Shown one piece after another: positions 39,289 to 49,209 of a stretch of DNA of 64,000 nucleotides. The notes below the pieces were generated by a model that saw only the letters and a list, made by a program, of their open reading frames with translations, was not told the DNA's origin and did no database searches. A program made the position numbers and the translations under genes. This stretch comes from Bacteroidales bacterium (lineage in GTDB: Bacteria > Bacteroidota > Bacteroidia > Bacteroidales > VadinHA17). The stretch lies in the NCBI GenBank assembly GCA_025454815.1, contig JALONR010000002.1, positions 25,417 to 89,416 of the forward strand, written 5' to 3'. Within the stretch, counting starts at the first letter, position 1, and each line of letters begins with the position of its first letter.

Positions 39289-39853
39289 CTGTTGATGGCT
39301 TATGCTGTTTCTTCCTGTTCTGTGCCACCCATGCACTTAAATACAACAATGATATTACCAGGTATGAACAGCCTATGATGAATGTCACCGCTGCCAGTGT
39401 AAGCGAAGGCTCATCCTTCATTGTGATGGCCATTTTCATCCGGTAATGGTACCCATAGACCGACATGATTATTACCGTTAACGCAAGGATGAGCCCCAGG
39501 ATTACCATGGTTCCGTCTATTACTGTGGTGCTTTTGTAGATAGGACTCTTCCTGAACTGAGCATATGATTCCCTGGCATACGCTTCAGCACGCTTGCGTG
39601 CTTCGGCCCTCCGGTAATCAACCCATGCCTGGTAGTTACGACGCAACTCCTCCTCGGATATATTCCTTCCGTGTGGATGAGATGTAAGGTACTCGTACGC
39701 TTCTGTGATGCGGATGAACATCTCCTGAGCATCAGGAGAAGGATTACGGTCAGGATGGTATTCCATGGCCTTCTTTCTGTAAGCCTTCCTGATCTCATCA
39801 TCCGAAGCTCCCTGCCTCAGCCCCAGTACCCTATAGTAATCCCAGAGGTTCAC
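39254..39853 (-). CDS. J domain-containing membrane protein
   Basis: [34 protein letters not shown] with HPD motif; two C-terminal TM segments. Confidence 0.9.
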   Translation of the reverse strand: MNLWDYYRVLGLRQGASDDEIRKAYRKKAMEYHPDRNPSPDAQEMFIRITEAYEYLTSHPHGRNISEEELRRNYQAWVDYRRAEARKRAEAYARESYAQFRKSPIYKSTTVIDGTMVILGLILALTVIIMSVYGYHYRMKMAITMKDEPSLTLAAVTFIIGCSYLVISLLYLSAWVAQNRKKQHKPSTDETNQENKKSV

Positions 39854-39969
39854 CTGATAATTCTATCCCTAAATAAGGGCTTTTTTTTCATGGGAGATAT
39901 CCCTCATGTGGATTTTTGCGTTATTCTCTTAAATTTGCAATTTAAACTGAGTCTAAATAAAACCGTTTC

Positions 39970-40836
39970 ATGGATAATTCCGGGCTGCTCTTTGCCTTCG
40001 GTATAACTCTTTTTGCAGGCCTTGCCACAGGGATTGGAGGGTTGATAGCCTTCTTTGCAAAACGAACCAAAATTACTTTTCTGGCTTTTTCACTGGGCTT
40101 TTCCGCAGGGGTGATGATCTTTATCTCCTTCACCGAGATACTTACGGAATCAGGTCATCTCATGCGGCAGAACTATGAGCAGGGCATAGCAGCGTGGCTT
40201 ACATTCATTTCCTTTGTTCTGGGAATAGCTCTTTCGGCAGCCATTGACAAGATACTCCCGTCGGAAGGAAACCCGCACGAGCTTAAAAGGGTAGAACAGA
40301 TGCACCCTGAATCCCGGGATCCTGACAAACCGGAGTGTCAGGGCAGGAGGATGCATCATCGCGGCCGCCACATGATCAGGGACCGGAAGCTGATGCGTGT
40401 GGGTGTATTTACTGCGATCGCCATAGGGGTGCATAACTTCCCGGAGGGGATTGCCACCTTCATGTCGGCAATGTCTGACGTAACCATCGGGATAAGCATC
40501 GCTCTTGCTGTGGCAATTCACAACATTCCCGAGGGAATTGCGGTCTCGGTTCCTGTCTATTATGCCACCGGATCAAGGCGGAAAGCGTTGCTCTGGTCAG
40601 TGTTGTCAGGATTCTCGGAACCGATTGGTGCCGTTGCCGGCTATTTCATACTCACTCTGTTCAATTCCGACGTCAGCCTCGGGTATGTTTTCGGGATGGT
40701 GGCCGGGATCATGGTCTATATCTCATTTGACGAGCTGCTGCCGGCAGCACATAAGTACGGGAAGCACCATGTGGCCATTTACGGCCTCATCAGCGGGATG
40801 ATAGTGATAGGCCTCAGCCTGATCCTGCTCGGTTGA
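39970..40836 (+). CDS. zupT: ZIP family metal transporter (ZupT-like)
   Basis: IGVHNFPEGIATF and AIHNIPEGIAVSVPVYYATGS motifs. Confidence 0.92.
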   Translation: MDNSGLLFAFGITLFAGLATGIGGLIAFFAKRTKITFLAFSLGFSAGVMIFISFTEILTESGHLMRQNYEQGIAAWLTFISFVLGIALSAAIDKILPSEGNPHELKRVEQMHPESRDPDKPECQGRRMHHRGRHMIRDRKLMRVGVFTAIAIGVHNFPEGIATFMSAMSDVTIGISIALAVAIHNIPEGIAVSVPVYYATGSRRKALLWSVLSGFSEPIGAVAGYFILTLFNSDVSLGYVFGMVAGIMVYISFDELLPAAHKYGKHHVAIYGLISGMIVIGLSLILLG

Positions 40837-40899
40837 CCGAAAGTTCTGAATCCGGCCCGCACCATGCGAGTCCTGATGTCAGTAATATAAACAATATTA

Positions 40900-42162
40900 T
40901 CAGTGGCTTATGTTTGCCGTCTCCTCCGGCACATGCTTGTGCCTGAACAGGAGAGCGAAAAGTATGGCTACCACGAGGGCATATCCCGCAAAGGCAAACC
41001 AGATCCCCTGCCAGTCAAATGCCCCTCCCTCCAATGTGTAGTATTTATCAATTACAATGCCGCTGATCCTGCTCCCCAGGAAAGCACCGAAACCGTTGGT
41101 CATCATCATGAAAAGCCCCTGTGCGCTGGCTCGTATGTCAGGCGTGCTCTGTGTCTCTACGAAGAGTGAACCCGAGATGTTGAAGAAATCAAATGCCATA
41201 CCGTAGATAATGCACGAGAGGATTATCATCCAGAGTCCTTCTGCAGGATTACCCGTCCCGAACAGTCCGAACCGGAGCACCCAGGCCACCATACTCATAA
41301 GCATTACCTTCTTTATCCCGAATTTCTTAAGAAAGAAGGGAATTGTCAGGATAAACAGAGTCTCGGAGATCTGAGACACAGACATTATTATTGCGGGATA
41401 CCTCACTGCAATGAGATCCTTGTATTCAGGGATCTTTGCAAAATCATGCAGAAAGGTGTCACCATAGGCGTTCGTAAGCTGAAGAGCACCACCAAGCAAC
41501 ATGGCAAAAATAAAGAAGAGGGCCATTTTGGTACTCTTAAATAACCTGAAGGCATTGAGCCCCAGCTCTTCAGTAAGCTTTTTCTTATGTCCTCTCGCAA
41601 GCGGCGGGCACTTGGGCAAGGTAAATGCGTAAAGGCCCAATACCATGGAGGCACCTGCCGCAACGTAAAACTGCATCGGAGAGGTTTCAAAACCGAGCAA
41701 ACTCACCACCCACAATGCCACAATGAATCCTATGGTACCCCATACCCTCACCGGAGGGTAATCCTTTATAATGTCCATCCCGCTGTTTTTCATCGAGCTG
41801 TATGCCACTGTTATGGCCAGCGCCAGGGTAGGCATGTAGAACATCATGGTGAGCAGGAGTATCCAGAAGAATGTGTCAGGATTGTCAATTGCCGGTATAA
41901 GGGAAAGCAGAACTGCCCCTGAGATATGGAAAATACCATAGAGTCTCTCGGCGTTGACCCAACGGTCAGCTATGATACCTGCTATTGCCGGCATGAAAAG
42001 CGAGGCCAGGCCCATTGTGGAAAAGATTGCCCCGAAATCCGTCCCCGACCAGTTCTTGTTCTGAAACCAGTATGCTCCTACGGTGAGGAGCCATGATCCC
42101 CAGATGAAGAACTGGAGGAAATTCATTATGATAAGCCGGCGCTTAAGTCCCATACCTCTCAA
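40900..42162 (-). CDS. MFS transporter, nucleoside permease-like
   Basis: 12-TM protein, MNFLQFFIWGSWLLTVGAYWFQNKNWSGTDFGAIFSTMGLASLFMPAIAGIIADRW; adjacent to upp. Confidence 0.85.
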   Translation of the reverse strand: MRGMGLKRRLIIMNFLQFFIWGSWLLTVGAYWFQNKNWSGTDFGAIFSTMGLASLFMPAIAGIIADRWVNAERLYGIFHISGAVLLSLIPAIDNPDTFFWILLLTMMFYMPTLALAITVAYSSMKNSGMDIIKDYPPVRVWGTIGFIVALWVVSLLGFETSPMQFYVAAGASMVLGLYAFTLPKCPPLARGHKKKLTEELGLNAFRLFKSTKMALFFIFAMLLGGALQLTNAYGDTFLHDFAKIPEYKDLIAVRYPAIIMSVSQISETLFILTIPFFLKKFGIKKVMLMSMVAWVLRFGLFGTGNPAEGLWMIILSCIIYGMAFDFFNISGSLFVETQSTPDIRASAQGLFMMMTNGFGAFLGSRISGIVIDKYYTLEGGAFDWQGIWFAFAGYALVVAILFALLFRHKHVPEETANISH

Positions 42163-42262
42163 TTATTAGTGGTTGTTGATCTGCGAATATAGCAAGCTAT
42201 TTGGTACAGCAGAACAGCTCTGAATAAATGTTGAAAAAAAGAGACCCTTCCGGGGCCCGGCA

Positions 42263-42883
42263 TCAAACTGTTCCGAAGAGCCTGTCTCCGGCATCTCCCA
42301 GTCCCGGTACTATATATCCGTTATCATCAAGGTGGGCGTCCAGTGCAGCCAGGTAAATATCGACGTCAGGATGATCCCTTTCCATCCTTGCAACCCCTTC
42401 CGGGGCTCCTACAATGCATACGAGCCTGATGGTCACCGCACCTCTCTTCTTGACGGCACTGATGGCAGCGCTGGCACTGCCTCCTGTAGCCAGCATGGGA
42501 TCAAGTACCATAACCACCGCACCTGAGATATCAGACGGAAATTTGGCATAGTATTCAGTTGGCGCCAGGGTCTCATGATCACGAACCAGACCTATGTGCC
42601 CCACCCTGGCAGTGGTTATCAGTGCGGTGATACCGTCAACCATTCCCAGTCCTGCCCTGAGAACCGGTACCAGGATAATCTCCCGTGAAAGCTCTGAAGT
42701 GGTGCATGACGACAGGGGTGTGTCAACAACCACCTCACGGAGTGGCAGATCCCTGGTGATCTCATAAGCCATCAGCCCTGCTATCTCGCTCAGGTTCTGA
42801 CGGAAATCACGTGTCCCTGTCTCCTTTCTCCTGATGAGAGACAACTTGTGGGTGATCAGCGGATGATTGATAAGCTTCAGCAT
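42263..42883 (-). CDS. upp: Uracil phosphoribosyltransferase
   Basis: [12 protein letters not shown]-type N-terminus; [23 protein letters not shown] motif; [16 protein letters not shown]. Confidence 0.95.
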   Translation of the reverse strand: MLKLINHPLITHKLSLIRRKETGTRDFRQNLSEIAGLMAYEITRDLPLREVVVDTPLSSCTTSELSREIILVPVLRAGLGMVDGITALITTARVGHIGLVRDHETLAPTEYYAKFPSDISGAVVMVLDPMLATGGSASAAISAVKKRGAVTIRLVCIVGAPEGVARMERDHPDVDIYLAALDAHLDDNGYIVPGLGDAGDRLFGTV

Positions 42884-42895
42884 ACCACTGCGCGG

Positions 42896-43537
42896 TTATT
42901 CATTGGGGTAACCCACCGGATTATTGAGGAGGGGATACTGTGTGGCAGTAAGATTGAGCAGCTTCTTCAACCCCTCAAAATCCATTGATGCCCTGGGGCG
43001 GGTAACCATCCCGGTACCGGCACAGAACAGGCTTATGTTTTGCGATACGATTCCCGCATCCATGGCAGCCCAGCTGAGTTTGCGGTCATTATCATCGCCC
43101 CTGAACCTCGAAATATCAGAGACAAGTACCAGCATCACCGGCGCACCGGCAAAATTGGTCTGACGGTCTGAAACAAGCTTCCTGTTGTCACCGGGGGCAA
43201 TCCCCCTGAGTGAATTAGTCTTGTGATCATAAAGGTAGGCTCCTGTCTTCAAAAGAACATATATGTCAACATCCTGTGCATTGACCGCTGTGGGAGCGGT
43301 CCGCTTTCCGGATTCAGGCCTGTTTATCCCGTTGGAGGCCCACAGCAGGTCAGACAGATCCTGGAGCGATAGCTCCTCCTGACTGAAGGAGGTAGCTGAA
43401 GCCCTCCTGCCGAATGCCTTCATAATAGTCAGACCCCTCTCCATGTCAGGAGCGTTCAGCCTGATGTCCTGCGGAGCCTGCCCCATGACGGCCCCGGTAA
43501 ATATCGTTACCATCGCAATAAGTGTGATACTCCTCAT
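42896..43537 (-). CDS. SagB/ThcOx-type nitroreductase-fold protein with signal peptide
   Basis: Signal peptide; FGRRASATSFSQEELSLQDLSDLLWASNGINRPESGKRTAPTAVNAQDVDIYVLL; AAMDAGIVSQNISLFCAGTGM. Confidence 0.82.
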   Translation of the reverse strand: MRSITLIAMVTIFTGAVMGQAPQDIRLNAPDMERGLTIMKAFGRRASATSFSQEELSLQDLSDLLWASNGINRPESGKRTAPTAVNAQDVDIYVLLKTGAYLYDHKTNSLRGIAPGDNRKLVSDRQTNFAGAPVMLVLVSDISRFRGDDNDRKLSWAAMDAGIVSQNISLFCAGTGMVTRPRASMDFEGLKKLLNLTATQYPLLNNPVGYPNE

Positions 43538-43558
43538 AAGTAACCGGGTTAACGGGAT

Positions 43559-44476
43559 TTATTTAATGAACTTGTATGTGAAACCTACTCCGATAACTTC
43601 CTTGAACTGTGCCCTCTTGCCCATGAGAGGCTCTCCTTCATTTCCCTCACCTACCTTTATCAGAACATCATCATCATACATCAGGTGTGTGTTCACGGTT
43701 GCTGAAATAAACTCGTTGACCTTCAGAACCAGCAGTGCCTCCCAGCTGATATCAATATTCTGAGGATTCCTGAGATAGTTGGTGAAAAGGTCAAGTTTCG
43801 TCAGGAAGTTGACATTCTTCAATATCTCATCCTTCTTGTAGGAAAGGTTTGCATAAGCACCTAGCTCAGGCCTGAATTTCTTTCCGGGTTCAACCCCGAA
43901 GGCACCTGCTGCCGAAAGGTCATCATCCATTACGATGGTGTTCTTCGATGTAAGAGGAGAAAGAAACATCGAAAACTGCGGATTGGGCTTGTAGTCCATA
44001 CCAAGCGAGAAAAGCAGGTAGGCCGGGGCAAGCAGGTCGGATATCTTGTTATCGGTATCGGGATAATTGAAACCCTTGTCCATTTGTGTTCTGAAACTCA
44101 TCAGCCCGGTGTAAAACCATTTATCCGATGCCTTGTGCCCGTACTTTGACTGGAAGTCGATCCGGTCATCAGTCTTGACCCATCCCAGGTCATTGCCCTT
44201 CTGTATCATCTTTCCGTAACCCAGGGTCAGGGCGTTGTCCCAGGCGGATTTGCCCATCTTGTAGTTGGCAGCGAGGTTAATCAGCCCGTTCAGCGCCACT
44301 GAATTCTGACCACCGGCTGCCCAGTTGGTGAATGATGCCTGTGCCATGTTAAGGGAAAAGACCCCGCTCTTTTTCCATCCTTCCGTGGTGTCGGCATCCT
44401 GCCCGAAAATGTCCTGATTATACCCTGTAATAATAACGGAAAGTGATAGTGCAAAAAATAGTTTTCTCATTTTCAT
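43559..44476 (-). CDS. DUF3078 domain-containing protein
   Basis: MKMRKLFFALSLSVI signal; GWKKSGVFSLNMAQASFTNWAAGGQNSVALNGLINLAANYKMGKSAWDN. Start moved to 44476. Confidence 0.82.
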   Translation of the reverse strand: MKMRKLFFALSLSVIITGYNQDIFGQDADTTEGWKKSGVFSLNMAQASFTNWAAGGQNSVALNGLINLAANYKMGKSAWDNALTLGYGKMIQKGNDLGWVKTDDRIDFQSKYGHKASDKWFYTGLMSFRTQMDKGFNYPDTDNKISDLLAPAYLLFSLGMDYKPNPQFSMFLSPLTSKNTIVMDDDLSAAGAFGVEPGKKFRPELGAYANLSYKKDEILKNVNFLTKLDLFTNYLRNPQNIDISWEALLVLKVNEFISATVNTHLMYDDDVLIKVGEGNEGEPLMGKRAQFKEVIGVGFTYKFIK

Positions 44477-44548
44477 TTGTTTTATTGTTAGAACAAAAGC
44501 GGGGCATACTTGTCTGACACTGGTCAAACAGGTAATCCTCCGGCTTAA

Positions 44549-45304
44549 TTACTGGTCAAGCGTTCCGAAAACCTCCCTGAGCAGCGGCGTTACCCTTGCC
44601 GAGACCTCTTTCCGTATCTTGAGCTCTTCACCTGCCAGTTTAAGAAAGACCCCTTCAAGGGCTTTATTTGTCAGGAAGTCATCAAGATCTGTGGTAACCG
44701 TATTGAACCCGGCCAGTCTGCCGGCCACGCTGTTTGCCACAGAGTTCCACTTCTGTGTGAGAGTGTTCCATGACTCCTGTGCGGATATGCCTGCAATGAT
44801 CTCCTTTCCTGTGGATGTACTTATTTTTGGCCTGTACAGCGAATAAAGTTCATTCCAGGTTGTGCGCCTCAGGTATTCGGTTGCAGCATTGTCTGCACCA
44901 TGAAGGATATTGTAACCGTCACTGATGGTCATCCGGGTCACCGAACCTGCGATTATAGGCGCCACCTCCCTGGCGGCATCCTCCGCTGCCCTGTTTATGC
45001 TTAGGATCACATTGTCAATAAGCTGCTGACCCCCCGGAATCCTTCCAATGTTGTCAATTATCACCTTCGCCTCATCCGGTAACGGAATCCTTACTGAGGG
45101 ATCTCCCCAGTAACCGTCCTGTGAGGCCAGCCGCGATGCCGCATTTCTAGCCCCGATGGTAAGAGCCTCCTTAAGGCCTCCGGTTATATCACCTTCTGTC
45201 AGCTGCTTCACTGCAGATACTGTCTGAATGGTTTTCATCAGCTCTGCGCATCCGGTGAAGAGCACCAATGAAAGTATTAACACAGCAATATTTCTCTTTG
45301 CCAT
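44549..45304 (-). CDS. DUF4197 domain-containing lipoprotein
   Basis: Lipobox FTGC; GDITGGLKEALTIGARNAASRL; GYWGDPSVRIPLPDEAKVI. Confidence 0.82.
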   Translation of the reverse strand: MAKRNIAVLILSLVLFTGCAELMKTIQTVSAVKQLTEGDITGGLKEALTIGARNAASRLASQDGYWGDPSVRIPLPDEAKVIIDNIGRIPGGQQLIDNVILSINRAAEDAAREVAPIIAGSVTRMTISDGYNILHGADNAATEYLRRTTWNELYSLYRPKISTSTGKEIIAGISAQESWNTLTQKWNSVANSVAGRLAGFNTVTTDLDDFLTNKALEGVFLKLAGEELKIRKEVSARVTPLLREVFGTLDQ

Positions 45305-45325
45305 TCGATAACTGCTTGGTTAGTA

Positions 45326-45736
45326 TCAGATTGCCTGGTAGGGGATAAGCGTCTGCTGCTCCTGCTCCGAATCCTTGATCTCAAGGATTTCTATGACCAC
45401 GTATTTGCTCATTCCCCTCCATGGAAGAGGTGCGATATACTCCTTGTAGCGCAGTTCCACAAACTTTCCGCTGGCCCTTTCAAGGACCCGGGCAAGACTG
45501 TCATTGGTTATGCTGAAGTCAAACTCATTGCTCTGAATAGCTCCGGGAGTGGGCGTCTTGAAACCTGTCTGGATGAGCTTCCCCTCCCAGGTCTTGAAGA
45601 TATAACCCTTTCTGACCAGGTAGTTGAGGTCACCTGCCTTTACCCCTTCTCCAAAAACGAAATAGTGACGCCACCAGAATACGATGGCGGCTGCCATGAG
45701 AAGTACCACTATGCCTATTGTAACTGCTTTTTTCAT
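45326..45736 (-). CDS. Conserved hypothetical membrane-anchored protein
   Basis: Single N-terminal TM, 136 aa open frame on the same strand as neighbours; family not firmly recognised. Confidence 0.65.
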   Translation of the reverse strand: MKKAVTIGIVVLLMAAAIVFWWRHYFVFGEGVKAGDLNYLVRKGYIFKTWEGKLIQTGFKTPTPGAIQSNEFDFSITNDSLARVLERASGKFVELRYKEYIAPLPWRGMSKYVVIEILEIKDSEQEQQTLIPYQAI

Positions 45737-45903
45737 TTTGCAAGTTCTAATTGATCCTTATTGAATTCATTCAACCACAATGCTGAGAACCAGCCGGTGG
45801 TCTGCACCTCTGTTTCAGTCCCGACATACGCTACCCTATCGGAACAGGTCCAGGTAAGGGATTGATCCTTCGGCCGGGCCGCAGGCTCATACTGCCGGCT
45901 GCG

Positions 45904-46224
45904 TCACTCCTTAATGTCGTCGTCCTTATCCCTGAGTTTTTCCTTCACCTCGGCAAAGGTTGCCTTCATGGTGTCCCAGATCGAATCGGCACCCTCTTTC
46001 ACGGCTTCCCAGGCTTCAGAGCCTGATTCTTTAAGTTCTTTGAGCCTTGCCTTGCCCTCGTCCATTTTGGTCTCCAGCCTGTCGATGTTTTCCTGGTACT
46101 TCAGTTTTGTTTCGGCTGTGGCATTCTTTGCCTTTTCCTTAAGCCTGTCAATATCGGCTCTCCATTCATCCAGCTGTTCCTGAATCTTCTGCTGGTAGTT
46201 CTCTTTCTGTTCCTGGTTTTCCAT
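45904..46224 (-). CDS. Small highly charged coiled-coil protein
   Basis: MENQEQKENYQQKIQEQLDEWRADIDRLKEKAKNATAETKLKYQENIDRLETKMDEGKARLKEL. Confidence 0.7.
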   Translation of the reverse strand: MENQEQKENYQQKIQEQLDEWRADIDRLKEKAKNATAETKLKYQENIDRLETKMDEGKARLKELKESGSEAWEAVKEGADSIWDTMKATFAEVKEKLRDKDDDIKE

Positions 46225-46267
46225 GATTTATATAATTGTGATTGTAGTTGTATAATGTCTGGCCTGC

Positions 46268-47167
46268 TCAATACAGTTTTACCGTGTTCAGCTTGTCAAT
46301 GAATTTCTGTACGACGGCATGCTGGGCTTCAATCTTTGATTTCATTACAGCCTGCTCGTCCTCATTCCTGGGTATTGCCCTGTCAGCCTGGTTTATGGCT
46401 GACTTTGCCTTGCTGATCCGGTTCTCTCCCTTGCTGATCTCCTTCTGAAGCTTCTTGCGCCGTTTTTCAAGGTCCTTGATCTGGGCTGACATGGCATCCC
46501 GGCCCGCACCTACGGGCATGGCCATCATCTCATTGTTTTTGTTGATTATCTCATTTGAGAGAAGACTGAGTTCGTTGTTCTTGACAAGCAGCTTTTCATG
46601 TTCATCATTGATGTCATTTCTCTTGTTCTTTGCCGTCCTCTGAGATTTTGCCTTGCTGCTTTCAAGACTGCTGAGCTCCCTGTTCAGGTCACGGAGTATT
46701 TTCTCTTCCGCCGCCAGTTCGTCCTTTATGAAATCAATGTACTGTTCCTTTGCAAATTCCTTCAGGAAATTCTTTGCAGAGGTAAGTTGTATGTCACCGG
46801 ATGCGGGTTCCACATACTGGTCCTTCTTTAGCTCAATTGCCACCAGCAGCCTGCTTAGCGTGTCTTCATTCATCAGACGGCTGTAGATATTCACCGGGGC
46901 AGGAGAGACCTCCTTGATGATTGCCCCGAATATGGTCATTTCACCGTTTTCTGTCTGCACCTTTGACTTGGTACCAGTCTCTTGGACCTTTACCCAGTTC
47001 TTGAGCGCCCTGTCATAATCAGCTTCAGGTATGGTTACATTGAACCCCGGGTAAAGGTAGTTGCCAAACTGAACACTGTCTTCAAGTACCTTTATCGGTT
47101 TCTGGCCCTTCAGGCCCGGGGCGGCCAAAAGCGACACAATGCAAAGTAATAAATAGGATCTTTTCAT
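46268..47167 (-). CDS. Secreted coiled-coil hypothetical protein
   Basis: Signal peptide MKRSYLLLCIVSLLAAPGLKG; long charged coiled coil. Confidence 0.7.
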   Translation of the reverse strand: MKRSYLLLCIVSLLAAPGLKGQKPIKVLEDSVQFGNYLYPGFNVTIPEADYDRALKNWVKVQETGTKSKVQTENGEMTIFGAIIKEVSPAPVNIYSRLMNEDTLSRLLVAIELKKDQYVEPASGDIQLTSAKNFLKEFAKEQYIDFIKDELAAEEKILRDLNRELSSLESSKAKSQRTAKNKRNDINDEHEKLLVKNNELSLLSNEIINKNNEMMAMPVGAGRDAMSAQIKDLEKRRKKLQKEISKGENRISKAKSAINQADRAIPRNEDEQAVMKSKIEAQHAVVQKFIDKLNTVKLY

Positions 47168-47239
47168 CGGGGATTAGTTTAGATCATTAATCAAAGATAA
47201 ACCCTTTTGCCGAAAATCTACAACTAAGCCCTTCAAAAG

Positions 47240-48124
47240 TTATACGTTCTGACCCTCTTCTCCATGAAGGTCCAGGAGTGCAACCGATGTGGCTCTCTCA
47301 CCCTCCCTGATTATCTCGGCAGCCTTGTAGAAATCATAGGTTCCGTATGATTCCTTTGAGATGCTGACCATTATGTCTATATGGTAATTCCTGAGAGTAA
47401 GGGCGGCTATCTGGTTAAGCATGATGCTGATGCTCCTGTTGTTGAGATTGAACAGACCGATGTCGTCCTTCTTGTCTTTAGGAATATGCTTGGCGGCACG
47501 GTCATTTATGCTGCTGATCATCCTGTGATATCCTTTTTCCTTTATCTCCCCTGGCGGGTCTATCCTCACGGGAGGGATGTCAGCATTCACGTTTACCACT
47601 GCCAGCAGGTCACCCTCACTTCGTTTCACCCTGTTGATGGGAATCGGGTTAACCAGCCCGCCGTCAACATAATAGTCTCCTCCCAGGCTGAAAGGCTGGA
47701 AAAAAGTAGGAATTGATATGGAAGCCCTGATAGCGTTGAAAAGGCTTCCGGAACTGAAAATTCTTTCCCTCCCCCTGATGAGGTCAGTGGCAATGGCACA
47801 GTAGGGTATGGGCAGATCTTCGATATCACGGTCATGAACTATCTCCTTCAGCTTTTCTATGACCCTGGTTCCTTTCACAAAGCCCTTGCTGCTGAGAGTT
47901 ATGTCGGTGAGTTTCAGTACCTCCATCACGTCGAGGCTGCTGACCCAGTCTTCAAATTCACTGATCCTTCCGGAGGCATGGATGCCACCTACAAGCGCAC
48001 CCATGGAGGTCCCGGCAACAGAGGTGATGGTGTATCCCTGCTTCTCAAGCACCTTTATTGCGCCTATATGGGCGAAACCCCTCGCACCCCCGCTCGACAG
48101 AACCAGTGCAACATTCCTGCTCAT
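47240..48124 (-). CDS. Patatin-like phospholipase
   Basis: LVLSSGGARGFAHIGAIKVLEKQG; GTSMGALVGG (GxSxG); DGGLVNPIPI. Confidence 0.93.
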   Translation of the reverse strand: MSRNVALVLSSGGARGFAHIGAIKVLEKQGYTITSVAGTSMGALVGGIHASGRISEFEDWVSSLDVMEVLKLTDITLSSKGFVKGTRVIEKLKEIVHDRDIEDLPIPYCAIATDLIRGRERIFSSGSLFNAIRASISIPTFFQPFSLGGDYYVDGGLVNPIPINRVKRSEGDLLAVVNVNADIPPVRIDPPGEIKEKGYHRMISSINDRAAKHIPKDKKDDIGLFNLNNRSISIMLNQIAALTLRNYHIDIMVSISKESYGTYDFYKAAEIIREGERATSVALLDLHGEEGQNV

Positions 48125-48180
48125 GATGATTTGTTTTGTCTCATTGTTTTGACTATATCGGTATTGTTATTTACTGACAT

Positions 48181-49197
48181 TTATTGGCTGCCGGCGAGCT
48201 CCTCCGCCATAGCCGAGAAGATTTTCAGGTTGCCAGGAGAGGTTCCCGGGGTCACCTCGCATCCCGCTGAGAGTATAGCCCTTCCTCCGGCCTCACGGAA
48301 GAAGTCACGGCTGCTGCTCCTGATCAGTTCACTGTCACCGTCCTGTAAGACAGAGACAGGGTCACTCTTGCCTGAAAAGACCTGCCGCCCGCCAAGCATC
48401 TTTAAAACATCGGTTACCGGCCCGGTGCGGTGGTCAATGTCAATGATATCAGCACCCGTCATTATGACATCCGGCAGAATAGCTGATATATTGCCGCAGA
48501 TATGGATCTTTGCATATGCCCCTAGTGAGTGGATGTGATCAACAAGCCTTTTCTCACGCTCAAAACTGAACTCACTGTAAAGCTCCGGAGAAATGAGCGA
48601 ACAGACCGAATCACCTATACCTATGCAGTGAGCTCCGGCCATGACCTGCGGTGTAATGAAGGCAATGGCACTTTCCGTTATAATGTCCAGGGCATTTTGC
48701 ACCTTTTCAGGATATTCATAGAGGTCTGTCATTGCAAGGTTTATATCCCGGATGTCACACCAGGCGGCAAGAGGGCCCTCAACCCACCCGCAGATAAAAT
48801 ACCTTCCGGCGGACTCACGCCTGTAAAGGGTTATCTCCTCAATCCGCTGCATCATCCTCCGGTGGTCACCAGGGTTCAATACCCTCATCCGGTCCGTATC
48901 TGAGATATCCCCGACTGCATACCGTTCAACTTTAGGAAGATCATCATCGGGGTAGTGCAGGACGGTTCCGAATGCCTCCGCTTCAGCCCAGGGGTCTGAC
49001 ATGGTGTTGACCCAGTCAGACCTGAAATCATCGGCACACCTGATGTTGGCCATGCACTTGTGAGACGGGCTCAGGCAGAAGTCGCGGTATCTGACACCGG
49101 TATGCCGCGCAGCAAATCGCATCAGGATAGGGTGGAAGGGAACACGGTCAACAAACTTCCCTTCAATGAATGCAGTACTTCTTTCAAGCGGGTTCAT
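48181..49197 (-). CDS. Uroporphyrinogen decarboxylase (URO-D)/MtaA-like family protein
   Basis: URO-D fold signatures; AKIHICGNISAILPDVIMTGADIIDID and late GCEVTPGT, matching an HxC...C metal site. Confidence 0.83.
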   Translation of the reverse strand: MNPLERSTAFIEGKFVDRVPFHPILMRFAARHTGVRYRDFCLSPSHKCMANIRCADDFRSDWVNTMSDPWAEAEAFGTVLHYPDDDLPKVERYAVGDISDTDRMRVLNPGDHRRMMQRIEEITLYRRESAGRYFICGWVEGPLAAWCDIRDINLAMTDLYEYPEKVQNALDIITESAIAFITPQVMAGAHCIGIGDSVCSLISPELYSEFSFEREKRLVDHIHSLGAYAKIHICGNISAILPDVIMTGADIIDIDHRTGPVTDVLKMLGGRQVFSGKSDPVSVLQDGDSELIRSSSRDFFREAGGRAILSAGCEVTPGTSPGNLKIFSAMAEELAGSQ

Positions 49198-49209
49198 GTT
49201 ACCTCTGAT

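Noticed and set aside
42240-42262. GC-rich segment downstream of upp as a terminator (ccggggcccggc plus T tract on the minus strand)
   Set aside because: The stem is imperfect and the T tract is displaced from it; not convincing enough to call.
47834-48538. 234 aa + strand ORF spanning the patatin/URO-D junction
   Set aside because: Antisense to two genes with clear catalytic motifs; unlikely real.
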